Source: Marinomonas sp. MED121
GTDB taxonomy: Bacteria; Pseudomonadota; Gammaproteobacteria; Pseudomonadales; Marinomonadaceae
Assembly: GCF_000153025.1 (NCBI RefSeq)
Contig: NZ_CH672429.1
Span: 1,661,070-1,725,069 of the forward strand
Direction of reading: 5' to 3'
DNA length: 64,000 nucleotides
The notes under the pieces are model-generated. The model was not told where the DNA came from and searched no databases. It was given only the letters and a program-made list of their open reading frames with translations. A program made the position numbers and the translations under genes. Shown here piece by piece: positions 53,432-63,126 of this stretch (position 1 is its first letter; each line of letters begins with the position of its first letter).

Positions 53432-54793
53432 TTAAACAGGTATCACACTGGAGCTTTCTCGCTTAATCAAACTGACCAGCTGCATCAAACCAGATTGAAA
53501 GACAGCGTCATCCGCAATCGCCATCAAAGAGATTCGAACACTATGGCTTGGCTGATTTTGAGCTTCAAAAAATTGGCCGCTACTCACTAATACCCCATGC
53601 TCTTTAGCGATTTGCACTAAGCCGTCAAGCTGCCAGCTTGGCGGTAAGGTCAACCAAATATGATAACTAGATGCTTGGCACTGAAAGATTACATCGGGCA
53701 AGACTTGGCCTAGCATTTGTTTCGCAATTTCCTGCCTTCGCTCGGCGATAATCTTTTGTTCAGCAGCCATTTCAAACGCCATGCCGGAATCAATTAACCT
53801 TTGTGCGCACTCAAACATAAATGCAGAAGCATGCCAGACCATGGTACGAATATACTCACTCACATGAGACACCTGACTTTGCGGTGCTTTAATAAAACCA
53901 CATCGTAAACCTGGGCTAATGGCTTTGGACAAACTACTGATATAAAAGCTTTTTTCCGGCACTAAGTTAGTTATTGCTGGCACTCGCTCTTGGTTCAAAA
54001 AAGCATAAATATCATCTTCTAATAACCAAACTGGATATTGTTGAATCACTTCTGCAATTGCCTGTCTTCGCGCTTTGGGCATAGTCACTGTGGTGGGATT
54101 TTGGTGAGAAGGTACGACGACAACGAGACTAGGCTTAAATTGCTCACATACTTTATCTAGCGCCTCAGCCTGCATTCCATATTCATCCATAGAAACAGCG
54201 ATGGGTTTGCGCCCTAAGCTTTTTATTATGGCAATCACACCAGGGTAAGTTTGCGCTTCTAAGGCAATATAGTCTCCTTCCTTGCTATAGCATTCGATCA
54301 AGCTAGATAAGGCATGTTGGGCACCATTACAGAGCAATATTTGCTCAGCACGGCTAACCTCTAAGCCATAAGTTTCACACCATAAACGGCCTGCTTCTTT
54401 ATGCGCTATAGAGCCTGTATCTTCACGATAAGAAAAAAGTTGAGCACTCATTTGCTGGGTAAAGATTTGACTAAACGTCGTTTGTAATTGGCTTAATTGA
54501 TCACCAAAACAAGGTTGTAGGATAGAAAAGTTTTTATCCTTTTCCTCTCGTTCTGATTGAATCACGTGTTTTAATTGAGGCAGTTTTTTGACATAGCTCC
54601 CCCGTCCGACAAAGGATTCTACCAGCCCCATTTCTGTCAATAAGTTATAGGCTTTGGCCACGGTCACCGCCGTGGTTGAAAGACTGTCTGCCAATGATCG
54701 ATGAGTCGGTAATTTGCTCCCTTCTGGATATTGACCTACTTCTATTCTTGACTCTATCTTTCTGGCGATTTCAACATACTTAGCGGCTGTCAC
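53432..54793 (-). CDS. MocR-type GntR/aminotransferase regulator
   Basis: A 453-residue PLP-dependent regulator: an N-terminal GntR winged HTH (residues 1-70; EGSKLPTHRSLADSL) is fused to a fold-type I aminotransferase domain with the PLP Lys in FYISSLSKAISPGLRCGF near residue 280 and VVVPSHQNPTTVTM earlier. MocR proteins usually regulate PLP, GABA or amino-acid genes. Start is a GTG. It is divergent from a hydroxyacid dehydrogenase gene with direct repeats in the gap. Confidence 0.9.
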   Translation of the reverse strand: MTAAKYVEIARKIESRIEVGQYPEGSKLPTHRSLADSLSTTAVTVAKAYNLLTEMGLVESFVGRGSYVKKLPQLKHVIQSEREEKDKNFSILQPCFGDQLSQLQTTFSQIFTQQMSAQLFSYREDTGSIAHKEAGRLWCETYGLEVSRAEQILLCNGAQHALSSLIECYSKEGDYIALEAQTYPGVIAIIKSLGRKPIAVSMDEYGMQAEALDKVCEQFKPSLVVVVPSHQNPTTVTMPKARRQAIAEVIQQYPVWLLEDDIYAFLNQERVPAITNLVPEKSFYISSLSKAISPGLRCGFIKAPQSQVSHVSEYIRTMVWHASAFMFECAQRLIDSGMAFEMAAEQKIIAERRQEIAKQMLGQVLPDVIFQCQASSYHIWLTLPPSWQLDGLVQIAKEHGVLVSSGQFFEAQNQPSHSVRISLMAIADDAVFQSGLMQLVSLIKRESSSVIPV

Positions 54794-54895
54794 AGAACCT
54801 AGACCCTCATAAAATGACTATTTTCAATCTAAATTAGCGCTTTTACTTGCGCTATATGCAATTAAACCCTCTTTAAAGCGCTATCTAAATACAAA

Positions 54896-54953
54896 TGACA
54901 TAAAAAATCTATGGCAATATAACAATTGACATAGGTTAATTTGAAAATTAACC
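54896..54953. promoter_or_regulatory. Operator region: direct repeats and palindrome
   Basis: TGACATA occurs at 54896-54902 and 54927-54933, 31 bp apart (three turns), immediately followed by a palindrome GGTTAATTTGAAAATTAACC at 54934-54953 (9-bp arms). MocR proteins often bind direct repeats between divergent genes, so this is a likely site for the adjacent MocR. Confidence 0.55.
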
Positions 54954-54998
54954 TTTATGCCTCATCTAGCTAGTCACTTTCAGCATAAGGAACTCAAC

Positions 54999-55880
54999 AT
55001 GAAGACAATTAAAACTGCATTTATCGGCTTAGGCGTTATGGGCTATCCAATGGCAGGCCATCTCAGTAAACATGACTACCCTGTTACTGTCTTCAACCGT
55101 AGCCAAGGCAAAGCAGAAAAGTGGGCTACTGAGTTTACTGGCACATTTGCTAGTACACCAAAAGAAGCCGCTGCTGGCGCGGATATAGTTTTTGTCTGTG
55201 TCGGTAACGATAATGATGTGCGCAGTGTTATTTATGGTGAAGAAGGTGTATTAGCAGGTCTAAAAGCAGGCAGCATTTTAGTTGACCATACCACCACGTC
55301 AGCAGATCTTGCAATTGAGTTACAGCAAGCCTGTGAAAAACAAGAGGTGAGTTTTATTGATGCACCGGTCTCTGGTGGTCAAGCTGGGGCTGAAAATGGG
55401 GCATTAACCATTATGTGTGGCGGTGCTCAAGCAAGCTTTGATAAGGCTTTACCTGTTATGAACAGCTTTGCTAAACAAGCACAGCTATTAGGCCCTAATG
55501 GCCAAGGTCAGCGTTGTAAAATGGTGAACCAAATTTGTATCACTGGGGTGTTACAAGGCTTGAGTGAAGCTTTAATGCTGGCACAAAAAGCCGATCTTGA
55601 TATTGCCCAAGTGGTTAACACCTTAAAGCATGGAGCTGCGGGCTCTTGGCAGATGGCTAACCGCTTAGAGACGATGGCAAAAGATGAATTCGATTTTGGC
55701 TTTGCCATTGATTGGATGCGTAAAGATTTAGCCATATGTCTTGAAGAAGCAGAGCGTCATAACATCAAGCTACCTTTAACTGAAAAAGTAGACCTTAGTT
55801 ATAAAAGCCTACAAGATCAGGGCCTAAATCGTATGGATACGTCTGTACTAGTCAAAGCGGTGAAAGCTGAAAATAGCTAA
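54999..55880 (+). CDS. Beta-hydroxyacid dehydrogenase (3-hydroxyisobutyrate dehydrogenase family)
   Basis: A 293-residue NAD(P)-dependent oxidoreductase: Rossmann AFIGLGVMGYPMAGHL at the N-terminus, the substrate motif DAPVSGGQAGAENGALTIMCGG near residue 120, and the catalytic Lys in GQRCKMVNQICI near residue 173. Candidates are tartronate semialdehyde, 3-hydroxyisobutyrate or succinic-semialdehyde-type reductases. Start at 54999 follows AAGGAA; an ATG 42 bp earlier is unlikely. Divergent from the MocR gene, its likely regulator. Confidence 0.88.
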   Translation: MKTIKTAFIGLGVMGYPMAGHLSKHDYPVTVFNRSQGKAEKWATEFTGTFASTPKEAAAGADIVFVCVGNDNDVRSVIYGEEGVLAGLKAGSILVDHTTTSADLAIELQQACEKQEVSFIDAPVSGGQAGAENGALTIMCGGAQASFDKALPVMNSFAKQAQLLGPNGQGQRCKMVNQICITGVLQGLSEALMLAQKADLDIAQVVNTLKHGAAGSWQMANRLETMAKDEFDFGFAIDWMRKDLAICLEEAERHNIKLPLTEKVDLSYKSLQDQGLNRMDTSVLVKAVKAENS

Positions 55881-55894
55881 TTGCGTTTAATTTA

Positions 55895-56566
55895 TTAGCG
55901 TCTAAACCAGCGCCAAAAAAAGAGTACATTTAATAATGCTTGCGCCACATAAGTTAAAGCGCAAGCGGTTAAAATTTTCTTTATTTTCGGGTAATCCTGT
56001 GGCGCTAAATATCGGCCCTCTATCAAGATTGGCAAAGCTTTATTAAAGCTTGCATCCCACTCTTCAGGTAGCATGGCTAAATAGACGAAGGCCAAACAAA
56101 AACCGCTTAAAAAAACCACCAAAGCATGAAGTGGTAATGCATAGGGGATATGAATAACCACTGAAATCACTGGCCATAACATGAGTAAGGATAACGCTAA
56201 TCGTCTTACTAACTTTGCCAATGGCGCATAACGTTTACTTAACAAGGTGACCTTATCATCATTATGATACGCCAATGCATGACCCACTTCATGGGCAGCC
56301 ACTGCAACAGCGGTGAGAGATTTTGCTTGATAGGATTGCGGCCCTAAGCGAATGGTTTTTGCATTTGGGTCATAATGGTGTTCATTTTTCTCTAAAGACT
56401 CTACCTTTACGCTACTCGCACCATGCTTTTCAAGTAAGTGTTTTGCGAGCTCACTACCCGTGCCGGCAAGATCAGGTCGATTCTTACCGTAGCGCTTTAG
56501 GATATAACGCACCCATAGGGTGGGTGCCAGAATTAAAACAATCAGTGCTAAAATAAGGATGGGCAC
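55895..56566 (-). CDS. Neutral zinc metallopeptidase, YugP type
   Basis: A 223-residue membrane protein with an N-terminal helix, the zinc site AVAAHEVGHALAYHNDD (HEXXH near residue 92) and further helices to the C-terminus. YugP-family function is unknown; they are presumed membrane-associated peptidases. Start is a GTG with GGAG six bases upstream. It converges on the dehydrogenase gene with 14 bp between stops. Confidence 0.85.
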   Translation of the reverse strand: MPILILALIVLILAPTLWVRYILKRYGKNRPDLAGTGSELAKHLLEKHGASSVKVESLEKNEHHYDPNAKTIRLGPQSYQAKSLTAVAVAAHEVGHALAYHNDDKVTLLSKRYAPLAKLVRRLALSLLMLWPVISVVIHIPYALPLHALVVFLSGFCLAFVYLAMLPEEWDASFNKALPILIEGRYLAPQDYPKIKKILTACALTYVAQALLNVLFFWRWFRR

Positions 56567-56716
56567 AAGTTACTCCATGGATTCAGCCTTTATACTCAGC
56601 TTATCTTTGCTAAACTTATTTTCAACACTTAACAAAGGCTAAACAAAATTCTCTTCTTTAACTGGTAAGCTAGATTACACTTAATCTAGATTTCTTATGT
56701 AATTTTAGGTGAGTTT

Positions 56717-57304
56717 GTGAATAATCCATTAATTCAGCCCATATTAAGCATACTTGAAGCCAGTGATCAGGGTATCAGTGAATTTGAGTTATTACGTCAA
56801 TTAGAGCGTCAAGCACCCATCTTTGACGAGTTAGGTGACGACCCTAACCTTAAGTTATTTCGCAAACACTTCCTTATCATGAACGCCCTTTATCAATTGC
56901 AAAGTCAGCTTTGGCAAGAAGATGAAGTGAGACTTTACATTTCCCCTTTACAAATTCATCTAGAAGCAGTGGCACAAATAGAAGCCAGTCAATCCAGTGA
57001 AGTCGAGGATGGCGCCGAAGCGAAACTTGCCGCTTATTATCTTGATTGGGATGAATATGACAATACCAATGCTGAAGATGTAGAAGCCCTGCTTAAAGGC
57101 TTCTACAACAAGCTGTTTAATCAAGAGGATACTGAAAACGCACTCAAGTTATTAGGTATCAAAGAAAACCCAACAAAATCAGAGATAAAGCGGGCATATC
57201 GCCTCTTAGTTAAAAAAGCGCACCCCGATAAAGGGGGTGATGCGAAAAAATTTATTAAATTACGTAAAGCGTATGAACACCTTATAAGTCAATCATATGC
57301 ATAA
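56717..57304 (+). CDS. J-domain protein (DnaJ-related)
   Basis: A 195-residue co-chaperone with the J domain at the C-terminus (residues 138-195): ALKLLGIKENPTKSEIKRAYRLLVKKAHPDKGG, containing the essential HPD. The N-terminal 100 residues resemble the DnaJ-related N-terminal domain. The J domain should stimulate a DnaK-type Hsp70; the client is unknown. GTG start after TTAGGTGAG. Confidence 0.85.
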   Translation: MNNPLIQPILSILEASDQGISEFELLRQLERQAPIFDELGDDPNLKLFRKHFLIMNALYQLQSQLWQEDEVRLYISPLQIHLEAVAQIEASQSSEVEDGAEAKLAAYYLDWDEYDNTNAEDVEALLKGFYNKLFNQEDTENALKLLGIKENPTKSEIKRAYRLLVKKAHPDKGGDAKKFIKLRKAYEHLISQSYA

Positions 57305-57487
57305 CATTTGAATTCAATTCTTGCGCTAATTCCCCGCCATCTACGACTTTAGTCCCTGTTGCTAAAAAAATTATTAACTACACTTTAAATAGAGCTACTG
57401 ACATTTTCTTGACAAAAGAAAAGGGAGGTTCATTTTTTTCATTTTTTAAGCTCTTCTACCTGTGTAGCGACCATTGGACGGTGTTAA

Positions 57488-60034
57488 ATGCATAACTATC
57501 TTATTCTATTTTTAGTCACTCTTTTTACGAGTGACACACTTATGTCTCAGCAGATGACATTCGAGCAATTCAATGGACAATATCTAGGGAAAGAGATTCT
57601 AACCAGCAAAAAAGAAAGCTCAGGTAATGGCTTATTTAGCTTAAATACAAGATCCTCCTTAAATGGCAGAGAAGCGTTACACCAATTAGATTTTTCGAAC
57701 GAACTTTACTCTGAATCGCAAGGTTATTCTGATGCCGTATTTTGGCATAAAATTCGATTACCGCTAGCATCAAAAGAAATCAAACAGGTAGAACTAAAGT
57801 TCTCCAACACCATGATTGATGAGCTCAATTTTTATTTGCTGACAAATGGCCGACAAATAAAAAGCTGGCAAAAAGGATCTCAGCAAGAGTGGTACCCAAA
57901 CTCAGATAAAGATGCCATTTGGCTGACACTGCCTTTATCTGAAAAATTTGAGTCTCAATTATTAATTCGTAAAAAGTCTAATAGCAGCTTACTTTCACCC
58001 ATGGCTTTTTATTTAGATAAAGCAGCAGAAAACGCTAAAATTGAGCAAAAAGTTATTTGGACCTTTTTAAGTTCAGCCCTCCTTCTTTTGTTGCTTTACA
58101 ATATCGCTGTTTATTCTTTCTTTCGATCTGCTGCCTTTATTTACTACCTAGTCCTAAATGTCAGTTTAATTCTTGATATTTGTATTACTAGCGGCATGGG
58201 GGTTTGGCTTCTACCCGATGCTATTTTTACTTTTTTAAATCAATTTAAAGCAAGCATTAATATCCTCACCTTATGGAGCATTTACCGGTTAAGCCTGTAT
58301 TTCCTTCATATTGAAAGTGCACACCCTTCCTTATGGAAAAAACGTTTTTACGGTGATTTTGTTTTAGGTTTTTACTTACTCATTAGTACGTTTATCAGCC
58401 ACCAAGAACTGATTGTTTCATTTATCGGTTTGCAATTACTTATCAGCGGCGGCTGCTTAATTACCCTAAGCACTGTCGGCAAGAATAAAAGCTGGGCGAT
58501 CAAGAGTTACCTTATAGCTTGGTCATGTGTCATTTTTGGAAGTTGTATTTCTTCTCTCATTTTTCTTAACATCATTCCTTATAACAATATTAGCGCCAAT
58601 ATTTACCCTATTAGCACCATCATAGAACTGATAGGTTTTTCTTTTGCCTTTGCTGAAAACTCCCACAGCAACAAGGTCTCTAGACAGCACCAGCTTGTCA
58701 CGGACCTTCATACAGGCTTACCTAATCGCCGCTTTTACTTCACCCAACTGCAAGAAGAATTAAAGAAGTTAACCCTTACTCAGGGAAGCTTTGCTTTAGT
58801 CACAATTCAGTTCACAAGTCAGCACTCTATGAATCATGTTTTTGGCCCAGAAAAAGCCGATATTGCCATCAGGCAAACTGCCCTAATTCTCAATCTACAC
58901 CTGCTGCAGCATGAGGATGCAGTCGTCTTTACCTTACCTAACAAAGAGATTGCCAGCTTGATCAAAACAAGCACCAATACACTGGCTTTTTTATGCAAAG
59001 ACAAGCATAAAATCGGCATTTTAATTAAAGAATTACAATCGACATTGGATGACATTGTATCCATCGAACATTTTGATATGCAGCATCAATACAGCATAGG
59101 TGCTGCCCTCTACCCCGAACACTCCAACCACCTTGATACCTTGTTTCGTTATTCGCTCATTGCGGCGGATGTGAATAATCTTTGCAATGAGCCCTGGAGC
59201 TTGTTTAGTCAACGCTATCAAGTGAACCATGTTTATCAACACAAACTACTTGCGCGTTTAAAAGAGGATGTAAGAGAGCAAAGATTAAGCTTTGAAGTTC
59301 AGCCTCAGGTAGAACTTTCCAGTGGCCGTATTATTGGAGGAGAAGTATTAATTCGCTGGCATAATGATGAAATGGGCCGTATTGGACCCGATGAATTTAT
59401 TCCTCTGGCTGAAAGTGCCGGCATGATTTATATGATTACTCAGATGATCATTAATAAAGTATTTGCTTGGGTAGCAGAAAACAGACATCTCATTATAAAT
59501 CGTCATTTATCCATCAATGTTTCAGCCAAAGATATGCTAAGAAGCGACTTTGCTCATCAAGTCGTAAACCTGAGTCTGCGCCATAAAGTATCGCCAGATA
59601 GCTTTATTTTAGAAGTGACTGAAAGTAGTTTTTTTGAACACAACAATACCGTAGAGAATAACATCAAGACCTTGAAAGACGCAGGCTTCAGACTGTCTAT
59701 TGATGACTTTGGCGCAGGCTATAGCTCAATGCACAGTGTCATGGTGCTCTCTCCTGCCGAAATTAAAATTGACCGTATGTTTATTCAAAACCTACATAAG
59801 GACGATGCTAATTTCACCCTCTGTAAAACTCTTGTTACCTTGATAAGTGAACTCGGTGCTCAGACTGTCGCCGAAGGGGTTGAAGGCCAACAGACCATCA
59901 ACCAATTATTAGAATGGGGTTGCCAAATTGGCCAAGGGTTTGGCCTATATAAACCAATGAAACCCGAGAACTATAGCGAATTAATACACCAAAACAGTGA
60001 CTTAGGATTTAAATATTTTAAACAAGAAAGCTGA
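57488..60034 (+). CDS. 7TMR-DISM sensor with degenerate GGDEF and active-looking EAL domain
   Basis: An 848-residue inner-membrane protein. A signal peptide (residues 1-20) leads a periplasmic DISMED2-type domain (to about 175), then seven membrane helices (about 190-390). A GGDEF domain follows (TGLPNRRFYFTQLQ start) in which the GG(D/E)EF signature is lost (HEDAVVF at that place), so it should not make c-di-GMP. The EAL domain keeps GGEVLIRW, NVSAKDM, LEVTESSF, SIDDFGAGYSS, KIDRMFI and AEGVEG, so c-di-GMP phosphodiesterase activity is expected. Ligand unknown. Confidence 0.88.
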   Translation: MHNYLILFLVTLFTSDTLMSQQMTFEQFNGQYLGKEILTSKKESSGNGLFSLNTRSSLNGREALHQLDFSNELYSESQGYSDAVFWHKIRLPLASKEIKQVELKFSNTMIDELNFYLLTNGRQIKSWQKGSQQEWYPNSDKDAIWLTLPLSEKFESQLLIRKKSNSSLLSPMAFYLDKAAENAKIEQKVIWTFLSSALLLLLLYNIAVYSFFRSAAFIYYLVLNVSLILDICITSGMGVWLLPDAIFTFLNQFKASINILTLWSIYRLSLYFLHIESAHPSLWKKRFYGDFVLGFYLLISTFISHQELIVSFIGLQLLISGGCLITLSTVGKNKSWAIKSYLIAWSCVIFGSCISSLIFLNIIPYNNISANIYPISTIIELIGFSFAFAENSHSNKVSRQHQLVTDLHTGLPNRRFYFTQLQEELKKLTLTQGSFALVTIQFTSQHSMNHVFGPEKADIAIRQTALILNLHLLQHEDAVVFTLPNKEIASLIKTSTNTLAFLCKDKHKIGILIKELQSTLDDIVSIEHFDMQHQYSIGAALYPEHSNHLDTLFRYSLIAADVNNLCNEPWSLFSQRYQVNHVYQHKLLARLKEDVREQRLSFEVQPQVELSSGRIIGGEVLIRWHNDEMGRIGPDEFIPLAESAGMIYMITQMIINKVFAWVAENRHLIINRHLSINVSAKDMLRSDFAHQVVNLSLRHKVSPDSFILEVTESSFFEHNNTVENNIKTLKDAGFRLSIDDFGAGYSSMHSVMVLSPAEIKIDRMFIQNLHKDDANFTLCKTLVTLISELGAQTVAEGVEGQQTINQLLEWGCQIGQGFGLYKPMKPENYSELIHQNSDLGFKYFKQES

Positions 60035-60085
60035 AAAGGAGCATGATACTATGCGAATCACCTTATTCTAATATGTTTATATTTT

Positions 60086-61201
60086 ATGTCTTTTATTAAG
60101 TCTACCGGTCTGTGTATTTTAGCTCTTTCCTTGTTTGCCTGTAGCAAACAAGAAATTCATGACAGCAATGATTTTGTAAACAATGGCAGGGACACACAAG
60201 CCTTATCCCGTGACAGCCTTTATTTAGAGGAAAGATTACCACCTGCTTTAGCCTACCCAGATGAAACTTTCTTAGAGGGCCTTAAGCAACAAGCAAGGTT
60301 TTTATCCCGTAAAAGTGCATCAGATATATACCAACTAGAAGATTTTCAAGTTGATAATCAAGCGCTTAATACATCGGTTTCGCTAATAGAGAACTGGCTG
60401 TTAAATCCAACACAAAACCATCAAATTAAAGCCTATCAGTTACGAGGACAAGATGGTCGTGGCAATGTACAAGTCACAGGTTATTACGTTCCAGTTATTG
60501 AGGTTCGTAAAGAAGCACAAGGTGAATTCATCTACCCTCTTTATCGCAAACCTCAAAACTTTGAGGGACAAGCGTTTCCGGATAGGGACCAAATAGATTT
60601 CGAAAACGTACTGCAAGGCAAGGGGCTTGAAATAGCTTATAGCAGTAGCTTAATTGATAATTTTTTCTTACAAGTTCAAGGCTCTGGTGTTGTGCAATAC
60701 GAAGATGGCAGCCAGGCACTATTATCTTGGGGTGGCGTAAATGGTCATGAGTATCGAAGCCTTGGCAAGGTACTGATTGAAAAAGACGAGATTGCCAAAG
60801 AAGATATGTCAGCGCAAGCAATCAAGGATTGGCTCATCGCAAATCCAGAGAGACAGAGAGAAATACTCACCACTAACCCAAGTTACCTCTTCTTTAAAGA
60901 AGGGCTCACTAAACCAGTTGGTGCAGCAAACGTCCCTCTCACACCAAAATACTCAATTGCAGTGGACCCAAAAGTTATTCCATTAGGCTCTGTACTCTTA
61001 GGCGAACTCCCTATCCTAGATGCAGCAGGTGAATTAATTCACCATGAATATCGCCTTTTACTCGCACAAGATAAAGGTGGCGCAATAAAAGGAGCAGGCC
61101 ATATCGACTGGTATCAAGGAATCGGTGAAGAAGCACACCATTACGCCAGTCAGCTAAAGCATTATGGCAGGCTTTGGTTATTACTACCGGATCAACGCTA
61201 A
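60086..61201 (+). CDS. mltA: Membrane-bound lytic murein transglycosylase A
   Basis: A 371-residue outer-membrane lipoprotein that cleaves peptidoglycan to anhydromuropeptides. The lipobox is LFAC with Cys19. The MltA domain contains NVQVTGYYVPVIE and FFLQVQGSGVVQYEDG; the 3D-type barrel has IAVDPKVIPLGSVLLGE and the catalytic Asp in GAGHIDWYQGIG. Ends HYGRLWLLLP as in the family. Ribosome site is weak. Confidence 0.92.
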   Translation: MSFIKSTGLCILALSLFACSKQEIHDSNDFVNNGRDTQALSRDSLYLEERLPPALAYPDETFLEGLKQQARFLSRKSASDIYQLEDFQVDNQALNTSVSLIENWLLNPTQNHQIKAYQLRGQDGRGNVQVTGYYVPVIEVRKEAQGEFIYPLYRKPQNFEGQAFPDRDQIDFENVLQGKGLEIAYSSSLIDNFFLQVQGSGVVQYEDGSQALLSWGGVNGHEYRSLGKVLIEKDEIAKEDMSAQAIKDWLIANPERQREILTTNPSYLFFKEGLTKPVGAANVPLTPKYSIAVDPKVIPLGSVLLGELPILDAAGELIHHEYRLLLAQDKGGAIKGAGHIDWYQGIGEEAHHYASQLKHYGRLWLLLPDQR

Positions 61202-61276
61202 GCAGGCGCTTCAACTTGGCAGCTTCGGGTGACATCAAACTGCCAAATTTATCCCGTATACTCACTTTTTAGCGCA

Positions 61277-61307
61277 ATAAATCAGGCTTTTTATAAGCCT
61301 GATTTAT
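61277..61307 (+). terminator. Hairpin after mltA
   Basis: ATAAATCAGGCTT and its exact complement form a 13-bp stem with a 5-base loop; the following CTTCTTT is a weak T-tract. Confidence 0.6.
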
Positions 61308-61419
61308 CTTCTTTGACAAAAGTCTCGAAACTCACAAAAGCATTACTAAATCCCTATTCGCCTTAACACAGCTTTGCTTTATCATTGATTTTTCAACCTT
61401 TTACTTATCTTGGAATTAT

Positions 61420-63015
61420 ATGGAATTTATTTGGATATTATTTGCCTTCGTTTGTGGCTTATTAGTCAAACTGATTAATTTACCTCCTCTTATTGGCTTT
61501 CTAATTGCCGGCTTTGCCCTTAATGCCTATGGTATCCAACCCAGCGACTCCCTCAATACGATTGCAGATTTAGGCATCACCTTGATGCTATTCACCATTG
61601 GTCTGAAGTTACATGTTAAAGACCTACTGAAACGTGAAATTTGGGCAGGCACCTTATCAAACATGCTGCTCTGGTCAGTGCTTTTTATTGCCATGTGCCT
61701 TTTTGGGTTCGCTTTAAGTTTGCCTTATTTCACCTCTTTAGATTGGCAAACTTCAGCCCTTGTGGGCTTCGCACTCAGCTTTAGTAGTACGGTTTGTATC
61801 ATTAAGCTGTTAGAAGAAAGTGGCGAGCTTAAAACCCGCCATGGTCAGATATCACTGGCTATTCTCGTGATGCAGGACATAGTTGCCGTTATCTTCTTAG
61901 TTGTCGCTACAGGCACGATTCCAAGCATTGGCGCGCTTGCCCTATTTGGTCTGATCTTCGCGAGGCCTTTATTTGGTATCGTACTGAATAAAGCAGGTCA
62001 CGGAGAAATGCTGCCTCTTGCGGGTATTTTTTTAGCCCTCGCTGGCTATGAGCTGTTTTATTTATTCAATGTGAAAGGCGACCTAGGCGCACTTATTTTT
62101 GGCATATTATTAAGCTCTCATCCAAAAGCCAGTGAGCTGACAAAATCCCTAATGGGCTTTAAGGATCTATTCTTAATCGCCTTTTTCCTGTCAATTGGCT
62201 TTACTGCACTGCCAACCTTAGACATGTTGGTGTCAGCCTTCCTTGTCTCTTTTGCACTAATTCTCAAGTTTGCACTCTTCTTCGGACTCTTTATTTTATT
62301 AAGACTCAGAGGCCGTACCGCATTCTTGACTGCATTAGCCTTAAGTAATTACAGTGAATTTGGCTTAATTGTTGCCCAATTAAGTGTCGATTCAGGTTGG
62401 CTAGATAAAGAGTTTCTTGTGATCTTAGCTTTAGCGGTCTCAATCTCATTTGTTGTAACCAGTCTACTGTATCGCCGAGCTCATGATATTTACCATACTT
62501 ACCAACGTATTATTCGCAGCTTTGAAAAAGCAGAACCTTTGGCGGTCGATACTTTTATTCAGCCCGCGCAAGCAGATGTGCTAGTGGTGGGACTAGGTCG
62601 TGTTGGTTGTGGTAGTTTTCATTCATTAAACCGTATTATGCCTAATAGTGCGGTTGGCATGGACGCAGATAGATTGCGCATAGATAGGCTTAAAGCCGAA
62701 GGTCATAATGTCTTTTTTGGAGACGGTGAAGATGCAGATTTATGGGAGAAGTTTGACGTCTCTCACTATAAACTCGTTTTACTTGCGCTACCTTCCATAG
62801 AAGACTGTAGCAATATCACGATTCAATTGCGCAAAGCTGGCTTCAAAGGCAAGGTAGCGGCCATAGCACGCTATCAGGATGAAAGAGAGCCGCTGATGGC
62901 TTCTGGTATTGATAATGTCTTTAACTTCTATACAGAGGCGGGTAACGGCTTTGCAGAAGAGAGTATGCAATTGCTAGCTAAGAATAACCCTAGCTTAGAT
63001 GCCAGTCCACAATAA
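61420..63015 (+). CDS. CPA2-family cation:proton antiporter (Kef-like) with RCK domain
   Basis: A 531-residue protein. The N-terminal 360 residues hold about twelve helices of the Kef/CPA2 fold (LVGFALSFSSTVCIIKLLEESGE in part; SLAILVMQDIVAVIFLVVATG in part). The C-terminal RCK/TrkA-N domain (from about 385) has the nucleotide-binding DVLVVGLGRVGCGSF and an acidic residue in VGMDADRLR. Such proteins exchange K+ or Na+ for H+ under control of NAD(H)-type ligands. No KefF/KefG ancillary gene is adjacent. A terminator follows. Confidence 0.9.
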   Translation: MEFIWILFAFVCGLLVKLINLPPLIGFLIAGFALNAYGIQPSDSLNTIADLGITLMLFTIGLKLHVKDLLKREIWAGTLSNMLLWSVLFIAMCLFGFALSLPYFTSLDWQTSALVGFALSFSSTVCIIKLLEESGELKTRHGQISLAILVMQDIVAVIFLVVATGTIPSIGALALFGLIFARPLFGIVLNKAGHGEMLPLAGIFLALAGYELFYLFNVKGDLGALIFGILLSSHPKASELTKSLMGFKDLFLIAFFLSIGFTALPTLDMLVSAFLVSFALILKFALFFGLFILLRLRGRTAFLTALALSNYSEFGLIVAQLSVDSGWLDKEFLVILALAVSISFVVTSLLYRRAHDIYHTYQRIIRSFEKAEPLAVDTFIQPAQADVLVVGLGRVGCGSFHSLNRIMPNSAVGMDADRLRIDRLKAEGHNVFFGDGEDADLWEKFDVSHYKLVLLALPSIEDCSNITIQLRKAGFKGKVAAIARYQDEREPLMASGIDNVFNFYTEAGNGFAEESMQLLAKNNPSLDASPQ

Positions 63016-63054
63016 ACGGTCAAAGTTAAATAACTTTAAGAAAAGACCATAATT

Positions 63055-63091
63055 AAAAAGCCCCGAGTAAGTCACTTACTCGGGGCTTTTT
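63055..63091. terminator. Bidirectional terminator between antiporter gene and purU
   Basis: AAAAAGCCCCGAGTAAG and its complement form a 17-bp stem with a 3-base loop; A- and T-runs on both sides. Confidence 0.93.
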
Positions 63092-63126
63092 AAACGTCAC
63101 AGACAAGCACATAAATAATCGCTAGA

